This document shows, in pieces, positions 1 to 8,691 of a stretch of 64,000 nt of DNA. The position numbers were made by a program, and so were the translations under genes. Below the pieces are notes generated by a model. That model worked only from the letters and a program-made list of their open reading frames with translations, did no database searches and was not told the DNA's origin. The stretch is from assembly GCF_900162695.1 (NCBI RefSeq), contig NZ_FUIH01000007.1, positions 2,232,001-2,296,000 on the forward strand, read 5' to 3'. The stretch comes from Virgibacillus siamensis (GTDB lineage: Bacteria; Bacillota; Bacilli; Bacillales; Amphibacillaceae). Each line of letters starts with the position of its first letter. Position 1 is the first letter of the stretch.

Positions 1-113
1 GCCATTCCATCATGTGCACCGGGTAATTTTAAAATCTCATCAGCCAGCATCAATTCCTTAAACCTAAATGCAAGTTCTTCCTGTGTAGACTGCTTATCTG
101 TTAACCAGCTCAT
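1..113 (-). CDS. prpB: Isocitrate lyase/PEP mutase family protein, probable methylisocitrate lyase (N-terminus only)
   Basis: Partial gene: only the first 37 or so codons lie in the window and the rest runs off position 1. The visible protein begins MSWLTDKQSTQEELAFRFKE and continues with LKLPGAHDGMA, which matches the N-terminal signature of the isocitrate lyase/PEP mutase superfamily that includes methylisocitrate lyase. A GGGGTG ribosome site lies upstream of the ATG, and the gene starts 19 nt after the PrpD stop. Methylisocitrate lyase splits 2-methylisocitrate into pyruvate and succinate, so pairing with PrpD supports this name. With so little sequence, another member of the superfamily cannot be excluded. 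Confidence 0.7.
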   Translation of the reverse strand, partial: MSWLTDKQSTQEELAFRFKELMLADEILKLPGAHDGM

Positions 114-132
114 TGTTTTCACCCCACTATCA

Positions 133-1566
133 TTAATTATGCATGACGCCCATCAATTCACTTATCGGCATCTGCATTAGCTTATCCTCATCCGTTAAAC
201 AATCATAAATTTCCGCGGCTTGTTTCGCAGCAAAATGAGTTTCCACATTGTTACGGAATTTTTCAAGCAGTTTTGGAATCCCTTCATCACGCCGGAAACG
301 ATGCCCAAGCGGATATTCCCGGATAATTGTATCTGTCGACGTTCCATCATTAAAATGTACCTTGACAGCGTTGGCGATGGACCGTTTTTCGGAATCGAGA
401 TAGTCCTTGCTGTACCGTCTATCTTCCATCACCTCCATCTTATCACGGAGCACATCAATTCTCACATCAGCTGCCGCTTCATCCTCATAATGATCTGCCG
501 TGATATTTCCAAATAGCAAACCGATTGCTGTAATGTATTGAATACAGTGATCACGGTCTGCCGGATTATGCAGTGGACCTGTTTTATCGATGATCCGAAT
601 TGCTGATTCATGGGTCGTAATGGTGATTTTTTTAATCTGATCGAGTCGATCAACCACCTGTGGATGCAGTTCAACCGAACATTCAGCTGCTGTTTGCGCA
701 TGAAATTCCGCTGGATAGGAAATTTTAAACAAAATGTTTTCCATTACATATGATCCGAATTTCCGGCCAAGCGTCAATTCCCTTCCACCAAACAACACAT
801 CTTGAAATCCCCATTCAGGTGCTGTTAAAGCTGTCTTATATCCCATCTCACCATTAACGGCCATCATTGACAAGCGGACACCACGGCTGGTCGCATCACC
901 CGCGGCCCATGATTTTCGAGAGCCGGTATTAGGGAAATGACGATATGTTCGTAAACTTGAATTGTCAACCCACGCATTGGATACCGCATTTATGACCTCG
1001 TCGTTAGTCCCCCCAAGCATTGCTGTAACAACTGCAGTAGTCGCCACTTTAACAAAAAGCACATGGTCAAGCCCTTGTCGATTCAAACTATTTTCCAGTG
1101 CAAGGATGCCTTGAATTTCATGGGCTTTAACCGTTGCATGCAAAACACTATCCATTGTCAGCGGCATTTTACCCTCCGTAATACGCATACGGCTTATGTA
1201 ATCAGCCACAGCCAAAATTCCGCCAAGGTTATCTGACGGGTGTCCCCATTCGGCCGCAAGCCACGTATCATTGTAATCAAGCCAACGTATCATTGTCCCA
1301 ATATTAAAGGCAGCCTGTACCGGATCCAATTCATAAGGAGTACCCGGAACCCGGCTGCCGTTTGGTACAACTGTTCCTGGAATAATCGGACCAAGGTGCT
1401 TGGCACATTCCGGATATCGCAATGCTAAAAAGGCGCATCCCAAGGAATCCATAAACACATACCTTGCTGTTTCCACTGCATCTTCACTAACTGCACTTTC
1501 ATCCAGTACATATTCGGCTATTTCCTCCAACAATAAATCTGCCTTCTGTAATTCATTTTCTGCCAT
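133..1566 (-). CDS. prpD: MmgE/PrpD family protein, probable 2-methylcitrate dehydratase
   Basis: The 477-residue product has the normal length and all-helical start of the MmgE/PrpD family. Visible family features include the motif GCAFLALRYPEC near residue 45, the WLDYNDTW segment near 95 (WxDxND is typical of the family), HPSDNLGGILAVADY near 110, and a C-terminal small domain. Cytosolic PrpD dehydrates 2-methylcitrate to 2-methyl-cis-aconitate in propionate catabolism. The neighbours are a PrpB-type lyase 19 nt downstream and an SLC13 permease 16 nt upstream, all on the minus strand. The start is ATG 1566 with an AAGGGTG ribosome site. Some MmgE/PrpD proteins act on other substrates, so the exact substrate is inferred from PrpB. 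No citrate synthase homologue is visible nearby. Confidence 0.82.
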   Translation of the reverse strand: MAENELQKADLLLEEIAEYVLDESAVSEDAVETARYVFMDSLGCAFLALRYPECAKHLGPIIPGTVVPNGSRVPGTPYELDPVQAAFNIGTMIRWLDYNDTWLAAEWGHPSDNLGGILAVADYISRMRITEGKMPLTMDSVLHATVKAHEIQGILALENSLNRQGLDHVLFVKVATTAVVTAMLGGTNDEVINAVSNAWVDNSSLRTYRHFPNTGSRKSWAAGDATSRGVRLSMMAVNGEMGYKTALTAPEWGFQDVLFGGRELTLGRKFGSYVMENILFKISYPAEFHAQTAAECSVELHPQVVDRLDQIKKITITTHESAIRIIDKTGPLHNPADRDHCIQYITAIGLLFGNITADHYEDEAAADVRIDVLRDKMEVMEDRRYSKDYLDSEKRSIANAVKVHFNDGTSTDTIIREYPLGHRFRRDEGIPKLLEKFRNNVETHFAAKQAAEIYDCLTDEDKLMQMPISELMGVMHN

Positions 1567-1582
1567 TTTAAATCACCCTTTT

Positions 1583-2962
1583 TTACCAATAATATAAAGC
1601 GGCAATAACCGCCATTATCAAAATTATAAAACTGGAAAACACCCCTATTACATATTGTTCTTTTTTGGTAAATACTCCTGTTTCAAATGCGTAAAAAGTC
1701 GTTGGTGAATGGATTGGCAGCACCATCATACCACCAATAATCATCACAACCAGAAAGGATAGATTAACAGGAGCAATCCCGATTAATTCCGCATAGGAAA
1801 TAACAATCGGAAAAATAACAATAACTGCCGAAGAAGGTACAACAAATAAAAACCGGAGCACAAAAATAAACAATGCAATAAATAGAACTTTGAGAACCAT
1901 ATTTCCGTCCTGCGGCACGAGTTCAAGCAACTGTTCGGCAAGTTCTTTAGCCGTACCATTCCTGCTCATCAGCATCCCAAGCGAAAACGATGCCCCAAGT
2001 AAAAGAAAGTTTTCCCAATCATAGCTTCGAATCACGTTATTATTAATCAGTCCCATCTTTGGCAATGCATACAGCACTACAAGCAGCATTGGGGGTAAAA
2101 CCAGTGGAACCTGTTCGCGATCCGTAATTATCCATGCAACAATCATCAGTAAAAAACCAATTACCGCAATCCAAAATACGAGTGGCATGGAAACCTGTTC
2201 CTTTTCCTCCAAAGGTAATTCCTGGCGCTCATCCCCCCATTCATCATCTTTCGCTGTGGCTTTTAAAAAATGCCACACAAAAATCGTTACAATTAATAAT
2301 CCGAACCATAATGGTGGTGCAATCCTACCGAACCATTCAAGCCAGCCAATGTCCGCAACCCCATAATCGCTTAAAAGCTGTGAAGCTAGTACCGGAAATC
2401 CACCACCAGTAAATATAATCATTGTGGCATTTTGGTTCATCATGCCGATGACATACAGACTAAACTTCTTAAATAGACTTTTTTCACCAAATCCAAAATA
2501 CGTATTCAATCTTATCAAAAGGGGTAAAAGGATTTTAAACCGGGCAACGGCTGACGGCAATATGATCGGCAATACTGCAATAAAAACCGGAAGTCCACAA
2601 ACTATCGGGCCAGGACCGCTCCTGCTGATTTTCACCAGCAGTCGAACAATAACCCGGTCAATCCCAACCTTAACAAGTGAATGGCTAATAAAGGAAAGCA
2701 TAATGATGAAGTAGAGTGCTGGTGACAAGAATCCAACAACTGCTTCCTCTACTCCATCTGCAAGACCAAGAAGCATCATCAAAGCAATCAACAGGATACT
2801 TGTTGCACCAGAGGGCAATGGCGATGCCACCCAAAGATAAACTGCTGCAACAAGAAGCCCTAGTGTCAGCTTCTGCACAGTGGAAAATTCTGCTAACAGG
2901 CTGTCTCTTGTCAAGAAAAATAGGGACACCATCATTATAAAGAATGAAATTCTCCATTTCAT
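1583..2962 (-). CDS. SLC13/DASS family anion permease
   Basis: A 459-residue, very hydrophobic polytopic membrane protein with about 11-12 predicted membrane segments. The sequence resembles the divalent anion:sodium symporter (DASS, SLC13) group, which imports di- and tricarboxylates: the segment SPLPSGATSILLIALMMLLG is followed by paired hairpin-like helices, a central charged loop (residues about 240-255, DDEWGDERQELPLEEKE), and a C-terminal half with FVVPSSAVIVIFPIVISYAE. It begins 4 nt after the tctA stop and is followed closely by prpD, so it is probably the second carboxylate importer of the same operon. The start ATG 2962 has only a weak ribosome site, which suggests translational coupling to tctA. 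The substrate is not readable from sequence. Confidence 0.75.
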   Translation of the reverse strand: MKWRISFFIMMVSLFFLTRDSLLAEFSTVQKLTLGLLVAAVYLWVASPLPSGATSILLIALMMLLGLADGVEEAVVGFLSPALYFIIMLSFISHSLVKVGIDRVIVRLLVKISRSGPGPIVCGLPVFIAVLPIILPSAVARFKILLPLLIRLNTYFGFGEKSLFKKFSLYVIGMMNQNATMIIFTGGGFPVLASQLLSDYGVADIGWLEWFGRIAPPLWFGLLIVTIFVWHFLKATAKDDEWGDERQELPLEEKEQVSMPLVFWIAVIGFLLMIVAWIITDREQVPLVLPPMLLVVLYALPKMGLINNNVIRSYDWENFLLLGASFSLGMLMSRNGTAKELAEQLLELVPQDGNMVLKVLFIALFIFVLRFLFVVPSSAVIVIFPIVISYAELIGIAPVNLSFLVVMIIGGMMVLPIHSPTTFYAFETGVFTKKEQYVIGVFSSFIILIMAVIAALYYW

Positions 2963-2966
2963 GTGA

Positions 2967-4454
2967 TCACTTCTGTTTTTTCAGTTTGTTATTACGAATC
3001 AGTGGTACTGTAAAGGATAAAAACGCCAATGCCAGCATACATGCTGCAATCGGACTAGTGAAAAATATAGAAAAACTACCATTTGAAATAGTCAATGACT
3101 GCCGGAATGCTTGCTCCAGCATTCCTCCCAAAATAAATGCCAACAGGAGTGGTGCAGCAGGAAACTTGATTAGGCGCATGACATAACCAATAATCCCAAA
3201 TGCCAGCAGCAAGTATAAATCAAATGTGCTAAAACTGATTGCATATACACCAATCACACAAAATACAATGACAAGTGAAATGAGCAATGGCCGTGGCACA
3301 AGCAAGATTCTTGATAAATATGGAATTAATGGCAGATTCAAGATTAATAGAATGACGTTTCCAATGTACATACTCGCTATAACACCCCAAAAAACATCCG
3401 GGTGGTCGGTCATTAAAAGCGGCCCCGGCTGAATACCAAGCACTATCAGCGCACCAAGCATGACTGCGGTTGTTCCTGATCCTGGTATACCAAGGCTTAG
3501 CAGCGGTACAAATGCACCATTATTTGCTGCGTTGTTTGCGGTTTCCGGTGCTGCCACTCCACGGGCAGATCCTTTCCCGAATTCCTCGGGCTTTTTGGAT
3601 ATTTTTTTTTCGGTAATGTATCCCAGAAAAGAGGAAATCGTTCCGCCTGCTCCGGGAAGCACACCAACGAGGAAACCGAGAACAGACTGACGTCCCATCG
3701 TCGGTGCCAGTTCTTTGTAATCTTTTTTGGAAAGCTTTAAACTTCCCACGTTATGCATATCATCCATTTTTGCTTTTCTTCCCATAATCAGCGAGGTAAC
3801 CTCTGCCAACGCAAACAACCCCAATGCGATGACAAGAAAGTCGATACCCTCCAGTAAGTGCGGATTTCCGAAAGTAAAACGCATTGTTCCTGTCTGGGAA
3901 TCAATCCCGATTGTTGCAATCATTAATCCAATAACCCCGGAAATCAACGCCTTGATGGTGGAACCTTCCGCCAGACTGGATATCGCTGTAATTCCAAGCA
4001 GCATTAATGCAAAATATTCCGGTGGACCGAAAGAGACCGCTACTTTGGACAGTAATGGCGCAAAAAACGTAAGAAACAAAATACTGATGGTACCACCAAC
4101 AAACGAACCAATCGCTGCAATCGCAAGCGCTTTACCGGCCTTTCCTTGCTTTGCCATCGGATAGCCGTCAAACGTTGTTGCCACTGCCTCCGAAACTCCC
4201 GGGGCATTCAGCAGAATTGATGATGCGGCACCTCCATATGCTGCTCCATAGTAAACACCAGCCATTAAGAGCAGAGCAATTGCCGGATCCATTCCATATG
4301 TGATGGGAATCATCACCGCAATCGCGGTAATCGGTCCAAGTCCAGGGATCATACCAATGATAGTACCAACTACAACCCCGATAAAAACAAACATAAGCCC
4401 ATCAAAACTTAGTGCAACCTCAAACCCTTGGACCAGTCCTTGAAAAACATCCAT
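2967..4454 (-). CDS. tctA: Tripartite tricarboxylate transporter large membrane subunit TctA
   Basis: A 495-residue polytopic membrane protein of the TctA family. It shows the family repeat in both halves: GTIIGMIPGLGPITAIAVMI near residue 30 and GFLVGVLPGAGGTISSFLGY near 265, plus APETANNAANNGAFVPLLSLGIPGS near 305, which is the most conserved part of TctA. TctA forms the membrane channel of the three-component secondary transporter that takes up citrate and related tricarboxylates. It follows tctB by 19 nt and precedes the SLC13 permease by 4 nt. The start ATG 4454 has a GGGAGG ribosome site. Length and order match complete, functional tct operons. Confidence 0.93.
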   Translation of the reverse strand: MDVFQGLVQGFEVALSFDGLMFVFIGVVVGTIIGMIPGLGPITAIAVMIPITYGMDPAIALLLMAGVYYGAAYGGAASSILLNAPGVSEAVATTFDGYPMAKQGKAGKALAIAAIGSFVGGTISILFLTFFAPLLSKVAVSFGPPEYFALMLLGITAISSLAEGSTIKALISGVIGLMIATIGIDSQTGTMRFTFGNPHLLEGIDFLVIALGLFALAEVTSLIMGRKAKMDDMHNVGSLKLSKKDYKELAPTMGRQSVLGFLVGVLPGAGGTISSFLGYITEKKISKKPEEFGKGSARGVAAPETANNAANNGAFVPLLSLGIPGSGTTAVMLGALIVLGIQPGPLLMTDHPDVFWGVIASMYIGNVILLILNLPLIPYLSRILLVPRPLLISLVIVFCVIGVYAISFSTFDLYLLLAFGIIGYVMRLIKFPAAPLLLAFILGGMLEQAFRQSLTISNGSFSIFFTSPIAACMLALAFLSFTVPLIRNNKLKKQK

Positions 4455-4473
4455 GATGTGTTAACCTCCCTTT

Positions 4474-4923
4474 TTAAAACGGCAATATCCCCGTTGGTAA
4501 TTGAACTTGTAAAAAAGAATCGAATAATAGGTAAATGAATATTGGTACTGTCAGCGATACAATCCCATTAATAATATGTCGTTTGTATCCGAGGAATAGA
4601 GAACAGAAAAATAGAAACAGTACAGTTACCAAAATAAACCCAATAATTTCGAGAAGAAAAATATACAGAATGATAAATCCAACCACCCCAAGCACAATCG
4701 GCAATTCATTTTTGGGGATTCGATCATTTGTGTCACTTTCCTGATCCTTCGTAAAAAATAATGCGGCTGCAAGCCCCAGAAGAATAAATCCAATTCCTAT
4801 CGGGACCATATCTGAATCCACAGGTACATAGGCATACGCTGGAAGACTGAAACTGAGAATCAGGTAAAACACCGCCAGAGCCATCAAAAACAGGGACACT
4901 TTCTTATTTGTCGTATTGAACAC
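4474..4923 (-). CDS. tctB: Tripartite tricarboxylate transporter small membrane subunit TctB
   Basis: A 149-residue membrane protein with four predicted helices separated by a charged cytosolic loop (KDQESDTNDRIPKNE, residues about 60-75). Size, topology and position between tctC and tctA identify the poorly conserved TctB subunit, which binds TctA in the membrane. The start is ATG 4923, 54 nt after the tctC stop. A strong hairpin sits in that gap and probably lowers expression of the membrane subunits relative to the binding protein. Confidence 0.88.
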   Translation of the reverse strand: MFNTTNKKVSLFLMALAVFYLILSFSLPAYAYVPVDSDMVPIGIGFILLGLAAALFFTKDQESDTNDRIPKNELPIVLGVVGFIILYIFLLEIIGFILVTVLFLFFCSLFLGYKRHIINGIVSLTVPIFIYLLFDSFLQVQLPTGILPF

Positions 4924-4942
4924 ATGTACACCACCTTAAGGA

Positions 4943-4970
4943 AAAGAGCCAATGCAAACATTGGCTCTTT
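4943..4970 (-). terminator. Intercistronic hairpin between tctC and tctB
   Basis: A perfect 12-bp stem (AAAGAGCCAATG / CATTGGCTCTTT) with a 4-nt loop lies just after the tctC stop. On the minus strand the stem is followed by a short U run broken by CC, so it could be a partial terminator or an RNA-stabilising 3' end. Such hairpins after binding-protein genes often raise the ratio of binding protein to membrane subunits; that role here is inferred. Confidence 0.7.
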
Positions 4971-4977
4971 CAAGCAT

Positions 4978-5991
4978 TTATTTTGCAAGTCCGAGTTCTT
5001 CCAAAAGTCCTTTAATTTCTTCTTTTTCCTTATCAAGGAATTTCTTGTATTCCTCGCTATCCATGTATTTTTTAGTCCAACCATATTTCTTTCTTACTTC
5101 CGCGAAGGCATCCGATTCACTTAACTCTTTGAATTTCTTTTCATAATATTTGACAGCGGCAGGGTCCATATCTTTTGGACCAAAGAATCCGCGCCAGTTA
5201 ACAAATGTTGCATCAATTCCCTGTTCCTTTGCCGTTGGAAATTCGGATAGCACATCCCCTTTCAAACGTTCAGGTGCGGTGATGCCAAGCACTTTGATTT
5301 TGCCGGCCTTTACTTGCTCAACTGTTTCAGCAATGCCTGTCGAATAAACGTCAACACTGCCATTTAGAAGTGATGTCAATGCTCCCCCATCTTGGTCGGA
5401 AACATATTTGATTTTTGTAATATCCACACCCGCTGCTTTAGCAATCTTTACAAATTGAATGTGGTCCATGCTTCCCGGTGAAGATGCACCGACAACCGTA
5501 ATCTTAGACGGATTTTTTTTCATGTCGGCAAACAGTTCGTTTAAGTTATCCCACTTAGCATCCGCTTTAACCGCAAATGCACCATAATCAGCAATCATGT
5601 TGGCAATTGGTGTAAAGTCTTCATGCCCGTATTGGGATTGACCATTTAAAGGAACCAGCAAGATCGGTGGCGAAGATACGAATAAATTATACGGGCTGTC
5701 TTTTTCTGTAACATATGCCCAGCCTACAGCACCGCCTCCTCCCGGCTTGTTAACAACCCCAATATCCTGTTCAATGATACCGGTTTCCCCGAACATTTTG
5801 GCCACCATACGGGCTGTCGTATCCCAACCGCCGCCAGCACCGGCCGGAGCAACAATTTCAATTGGTTTTTCGGGTTTCCAATTCCCATCACCCGATCCGT
5901 CTGAACCACTCGCTTTCTCATTACCTCCAGAGCAAGCAGTTGCAACAATCATAATTAAAATAAGTACAGATGCTGCAAAAAACTTCTTCAT
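4978..5991 (-). CDS. tctC: Tripartite tricarboxylate transporter substrate-binding lipoprotein TctC
   Basis: A 337-residue solute-binding protein of the TctC/Bug family. The N-terminus is a lipoprotein signal: a KK charge pair, a hydrophobic stretch and the lipobox-like VATAC followed by SGGNE, so the mature protein would be anchored on the outer face of the membrane. Typical family parts are IEIVAPAGAGGGWDTTARM near residue 50, VNKPGGGGAVGW near 80, and VVGASSPGSMDHI near 165. It captures a tricarboxylate or similar carboxylate for TctAB. It is the first gene of the transporter operon, with a GGGGGAGA ribosome site before ATG 5991. A cre-like site lies about 75 nt upstream and the two-component genes end 175 nt upstream. 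Confidence 0.93.
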   Translation of the reverse strand: MKKFFAASVLILIMIVATACSGGNEKASGSDGSGDGNWKPEKPIEIVAPAGAGGGWDTTARMVAKMFGETGIIEQDIGVVNKPGGGGAVGWAYVTEKDSPYNLFVSSPPILLVPLNGQSQYGHEDFTPIANMIADYGAFAVKADAKWDNLNELFADMKKNPSKITVVGASSPGSMDHIQFVKIAKAAGVDITKIKYVSDQDGGALTSLLNGSVDVYSTGIAETVEQVKAGKIKVLGITAPERLKGDVLSEFPTAKEQGIDATFVNWRGFFGPKDMDPAAVKYYEKKFKELSESDAFAEVRKKYGWTKKYMDSEEYKKFLDKEKEEIKGLLEELGLAK

Positions 5992-6063
5992 TTAATCTCC
6001 CCCTCGTTTGAATTTAGGTACAATTTCAACCTTGTGTATTACTATAATTCAGAATTATAAATT

Positions 6064-6077
6064 TGTAATCGTTTCCA
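6064..6077. promoter_or_regulatory. Candidate CcpA cre site upstream of tctC
   Basis: TGTAATCGTTTCCA matches the Bacillus cre consensus TGWAANCGNTNWCA at 13 of 14 positions. It lies between the two-component genes and tctC, a sensible place for glucose repression of a carboxylate transporter. Binding is inferred. Confidence 0.5.
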
Positions 6078-6146
6078 AAATAAACGATAATAAAGATTTA
6101 ATGTGTATTTTGTTCATTTTGTCCACAGTGGTTTAATTAGCCATTA

Positions 6147-6175
6147 AAAAAACACCCCAACGCTTGTTAGGATGT
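6147..6175 (-). terminator. Terminator after the response regulator gene
   Basis: A hairpin with arms around 6152-6161 and 6166-6175 (paired with some G-U) overlaps the response regulator stop codon. On the minus strand it is followed by a run of seven T. This separates the regulatory pair from tctC, which then needs its own promoter in 5992-6146. Confidence 0.6.
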
Positions 6176-6850
6176 CTTATCCATCAATGTGTATTTACGT
6201 TCAGGGCGGCCAACAATCCCATACTCAAGGTTAGCCTGCACTTCCCCGACAGAAATTAAATATTCCAAATACCTTCGTGCTGTTGTCCTTGATGCTCCAA
6301 TTTGCTCCCCCATCTCTTCCGCCGTGATTCCCGTTTCCGTACCCTTCATAATCTCCTGAATGTTTTTCAAAGTCAACGGGTCGATTCCTTTTGGGGTTGG
6401 CTTAGATGTCTGAGTTTGGTCATTGTGGCCAAAATAATCATCCAATAAGGATTGATCCACTTCCGGTTTATTTATAAATGCTTTTTTTGTCCGTTTATAC
6501 CGTTCAATCGTTTCTGTAAATCGGTTCATTTCAACCGGTTTTATAATATAATCAAAAATTCCGCTCTTGATTGATTTCTCAACCATCTCTTTTTCAGTGG
6601 CAGCCGAAATCATAATAACATCTATGCCGTGATGAATTGCCCGTATTTCGGCAATAAGTTCGGTTCCAAGCATGTCCGGCATATAAATATCCAAAAGCAC
6701 TAAATCAACCTGATGGTCACGAATCAATTTTAAGGTATCACTTCCGGTTAATGCTTTCCCCACAACTTTTACTCCGGTCACTTCAGTCAGGAATTTTTCA
6801 TGAATTCCCGCTACACGAAAATCATCTTCTGCAATAACAACATGAATCAT
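6167..6850 (-). CDS. CitB/DcuR-type response regulator
   Basis: The 227-residue protein has an N-terminal receiver domain (acidic pair EDD near residue 9, phosphoacceptor Asp in VDLVLLDIYMPD near 54, conserved Lys in YIIKPVE near 105) and a C-terminal helix-turn-helix region (GITAEEMGEQIGASRTTARRYLEYL). This is the layout of DcuR/CitB/CitT regulators that switch on carboxylate transport genes. I place the start at ATG 6850 because GGGGGG lies at the right distance; a longer reading frame has no better ribosome site. It begins 20 nt after the histidine kinase stop and probably activates tctCBA downstream. Confidence 0.88.
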   Translation of the reverse strand: MIHVVIAEDDFRVAGIHEKFLTEVTGVKVVGKALTGSDTLKLIRDHQVDLVLLDIYMPDMLGTELIAEIRAIHHGIDVIMISAATEKEMVEKSIKSGIFDYIIKPVEMNRFTETIERYKRTKKAFINKPEVDQSLLDDYFGHNDQTQTSKPTPKGIDPLTLKNIQEIMKGTETGITAEEMGEQIGASRTTARRYLEYLISVGEVQANLEYGIVGRPERKYTLMDKTS

Positions 6851-6870
6851 TGTAATCCCCCCAACAAATT

Positions 6871-8466
6871 TCAAGCGTATTTATCTTTATGCAACTTTTT
6901 GGGCAAAAACACAGTAAACACTGCTCCGCCTTTGGTCTGATTATGAACTTCAACATGCCCCTGTAGTTCATCGACAACTTCATTTACAGTAGACAGTCCG
7001 TAACCTCTGTCAGTACTCCCTTTACTTGAATAGCCTTTTTGAAAAATCCTATAAATACCGGGAATATTGATACCACTGCCTGTATCGGAAATTTCAAAAA
7101 CAACATCCGATCCAAGGTCCGTTGCGAAAAAAGTCACCTGCTTGCTGCTCGCGGTATCCACTGCATCGATTGCATTATCAATCAGGTTTCCCAAAACCAT
7201 AATCAACTGGGACATACCGATATGGCTTGGCACCGCTTGCAGGGAACTATCTGAGTCAATCACCAGGTCAACTTTCTTCTCGGACGCTTTCCCCATCTTT
7301 CCGAGCAGAATTGCCTGCACAGTTCGATCCTCTATCTGACCCAGAAGCACTTTGTTTTGTCTGCTGTGAAATTCCGATTCCATGTGAATCAGCTTAATTG
7401 CCTCATTATAATGGCCTAACTGGAGTAGTCCTGATAACACATATAATTTATTTGTAAACTCATGGGTCTGTGCCCGCAGATCTTCGGAATACCTTCGCAC
7501 TTCAGACAGTGTATTAAGCATTTCATTGACTTCAGTTTTATCCCGGAAAGTGGATACAACACCAACAACTTCTTTATCCTTAACAACAGGAGTGCGGTTT
7601 ACAATCACGTTACGGTTACGAAAAATCATTTCCTTGTTCATATCTCTATTTCCAGTTTTCAGCACATGATACATTTCAGTATTTGGAAGCACATCTTCTA
7701 TCTGCTGACCGGTACAGTCTTCCGGTAACCCCAGAATACGCTGCGCAGAATGATTCACCATGGTAATTTTTCCTTGATTATCAATGGCAATAATACCTTC
7801 CGAAATCGAAAGCAGAATTGCCTGCCGTTCCCTATATAGCGACGCAATCTGATACGGTTCAAGCCCCAGAATATCTTTTCTGATATTCCGGGAAAGCATA
7901 ATACCGCCTACTATTCCCAAAAATACAATAATAAGTGCAAAACCACTCACTTTTATTAACTTTTCCAAGATTACTGACTGGACATCATTAATCATGAATC
8001 CGACAGACACGATGCCAATAATGTCACCGCTATCATTTAAAATAGGTGCCTTCCCGCGTAACGATGGCCCAAGACTTCCTACCGCTTTTGATGTATAGTA
8101 TTCCCCATTAATAAGTGCCTTGCCATTATCACCACCGACCATATGCCTGCCAATTTTGTATGCATCCGGATGTGAATATCGAATACTGTCCGCATTCCCG
8201 ACAACGATAAATTCGGCACCGACCTTTTTACGGATTTTTTCAGCAATCGGCTGGATTACTTTTGATGGTTCCTTCATTTCAAATGCTTCAATAATGGAAG
8301 GCATAAAAGAAACCGTTGTTGCTACCTGAAGTGCACGCTGCCCCATATTTTTCTCCGTCTGTTCCATTTCCATATACGCAATAATACATGTAAATGCCAA
8401 TGTTACAAATAATATAAGTGATATAATCAATGTTAGTATTTTTGTTTGCATCGAAACTTTCATCAT
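6871..8466 (-). CDS. CitA/DcuS-type sensor histidine kinase
   Basis: A membrane sensor kinase of about 531 residues. Order of parts: a transmembrane helix near the N-terminus (ILTLIISLILFVTLAFT), an extracellular sensor domain of about 140 residues, a second helix (FALIIVFLGIVGGIMLS), a PAS domain (ISEGIIAIDNQGKITMVN), the SpoOB-like phosphoacceptor segment with HEFTNKL and SGLLQLG, and an ATPase domain with LIDNAIDAV and DTGSGI. The extracellular domain shows SVGSLGPSLRGKAPI, like the CitA/DcuS ligand domain that senses di- or tricarboxylates. The start is ATG 8466 (AAGGGGG upstream); the upstream in-frame extension overlaps a TATAAT-like sequence and is unlikely to be coding. It is the partner of the response regulator 20 nt downstream. 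Confidence 0.88.
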   Translation of the reverse strand: MMKVSMQTKILTLIISLILFVTLAFTCIIAYMEMEQTEKNMGQRALQVATTVSFMPSIIEAFEMKEPSKVIQPIAEKIRKKVGAEFIVVGNADSIRYSHPDAYKIGRHMVGGDNGKALINGEYYTSKAVGSLGPSLRGKAPILNDSGDIIGIVSVGFMINDVQSVILEKLIKVSGFALIIVFLGIVGGIMLSRNIRKDILGLEPYQIASLYRERQAILLSISEGIIAIDNQGKITMVNHSAQRILGLPEDCTGQQIEDVLPNTEMYHVLKTGNRDMNKEMIFRNRNVIVNRTPVVKDKEVVGVVSTFRDKTEVNEMLNTLSEVRRYSEDLRAQTHEFTNKLYVLSGLLQLGHYNEAIKLIHMESEFHSRQNKVLLGQIEDRTVQAILLGKMGKASEKKVDLVIDSDSSLQAVPSHIGMSQLIMVLGNLIDNAIDAVDTASSKQVTFFATDLGSDVVFEISDTGSGINIPGIYRIFQKGYSSKGSTDRGYGLSTVNEVVDELQGHVEVHNQTKGGAVFTVFLPKKLHKDKYA

Positions 8467-8530
8467 TGCTGTCACGATCCCCCTTTGCAATCCCCTGCCA
8501 ATATTATAACACGACCCTCCCCCCATACAG

Positions 8531-8569
8531 AAAAAGACGCATATACCTAATTGGCATATACGTCTTTTT
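8531..8569. terminator. Bidirectional terminator between lldP and the kinase gene
   Basis: Near-perfect 17-nt arms (8531-8547 and 8553-8569), A-rich on one side and T-rich on the other, with a 5-nt loop. It ends the minus-strand lactate permease transcript and insulates the two-component operon. Confidence 0.75.
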
Positions 8570-8691
8570 TTAGTTACAAAATCAGAACACCACCGTCACC
8601 CATCAAACTAGTATTTGCTTGCAGTATTGCTACAGGCAGAGTTATAATGATTTTCTATTACGATGCAGAATCGTCCTTCCATCGGAACTTT

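Noticed and set aside
8467..8526. N-terminal extension of the histidine kinase
   Set aside because: It overlaps a TATAAT-like sequence and the ribosome site fits ATG 8466.
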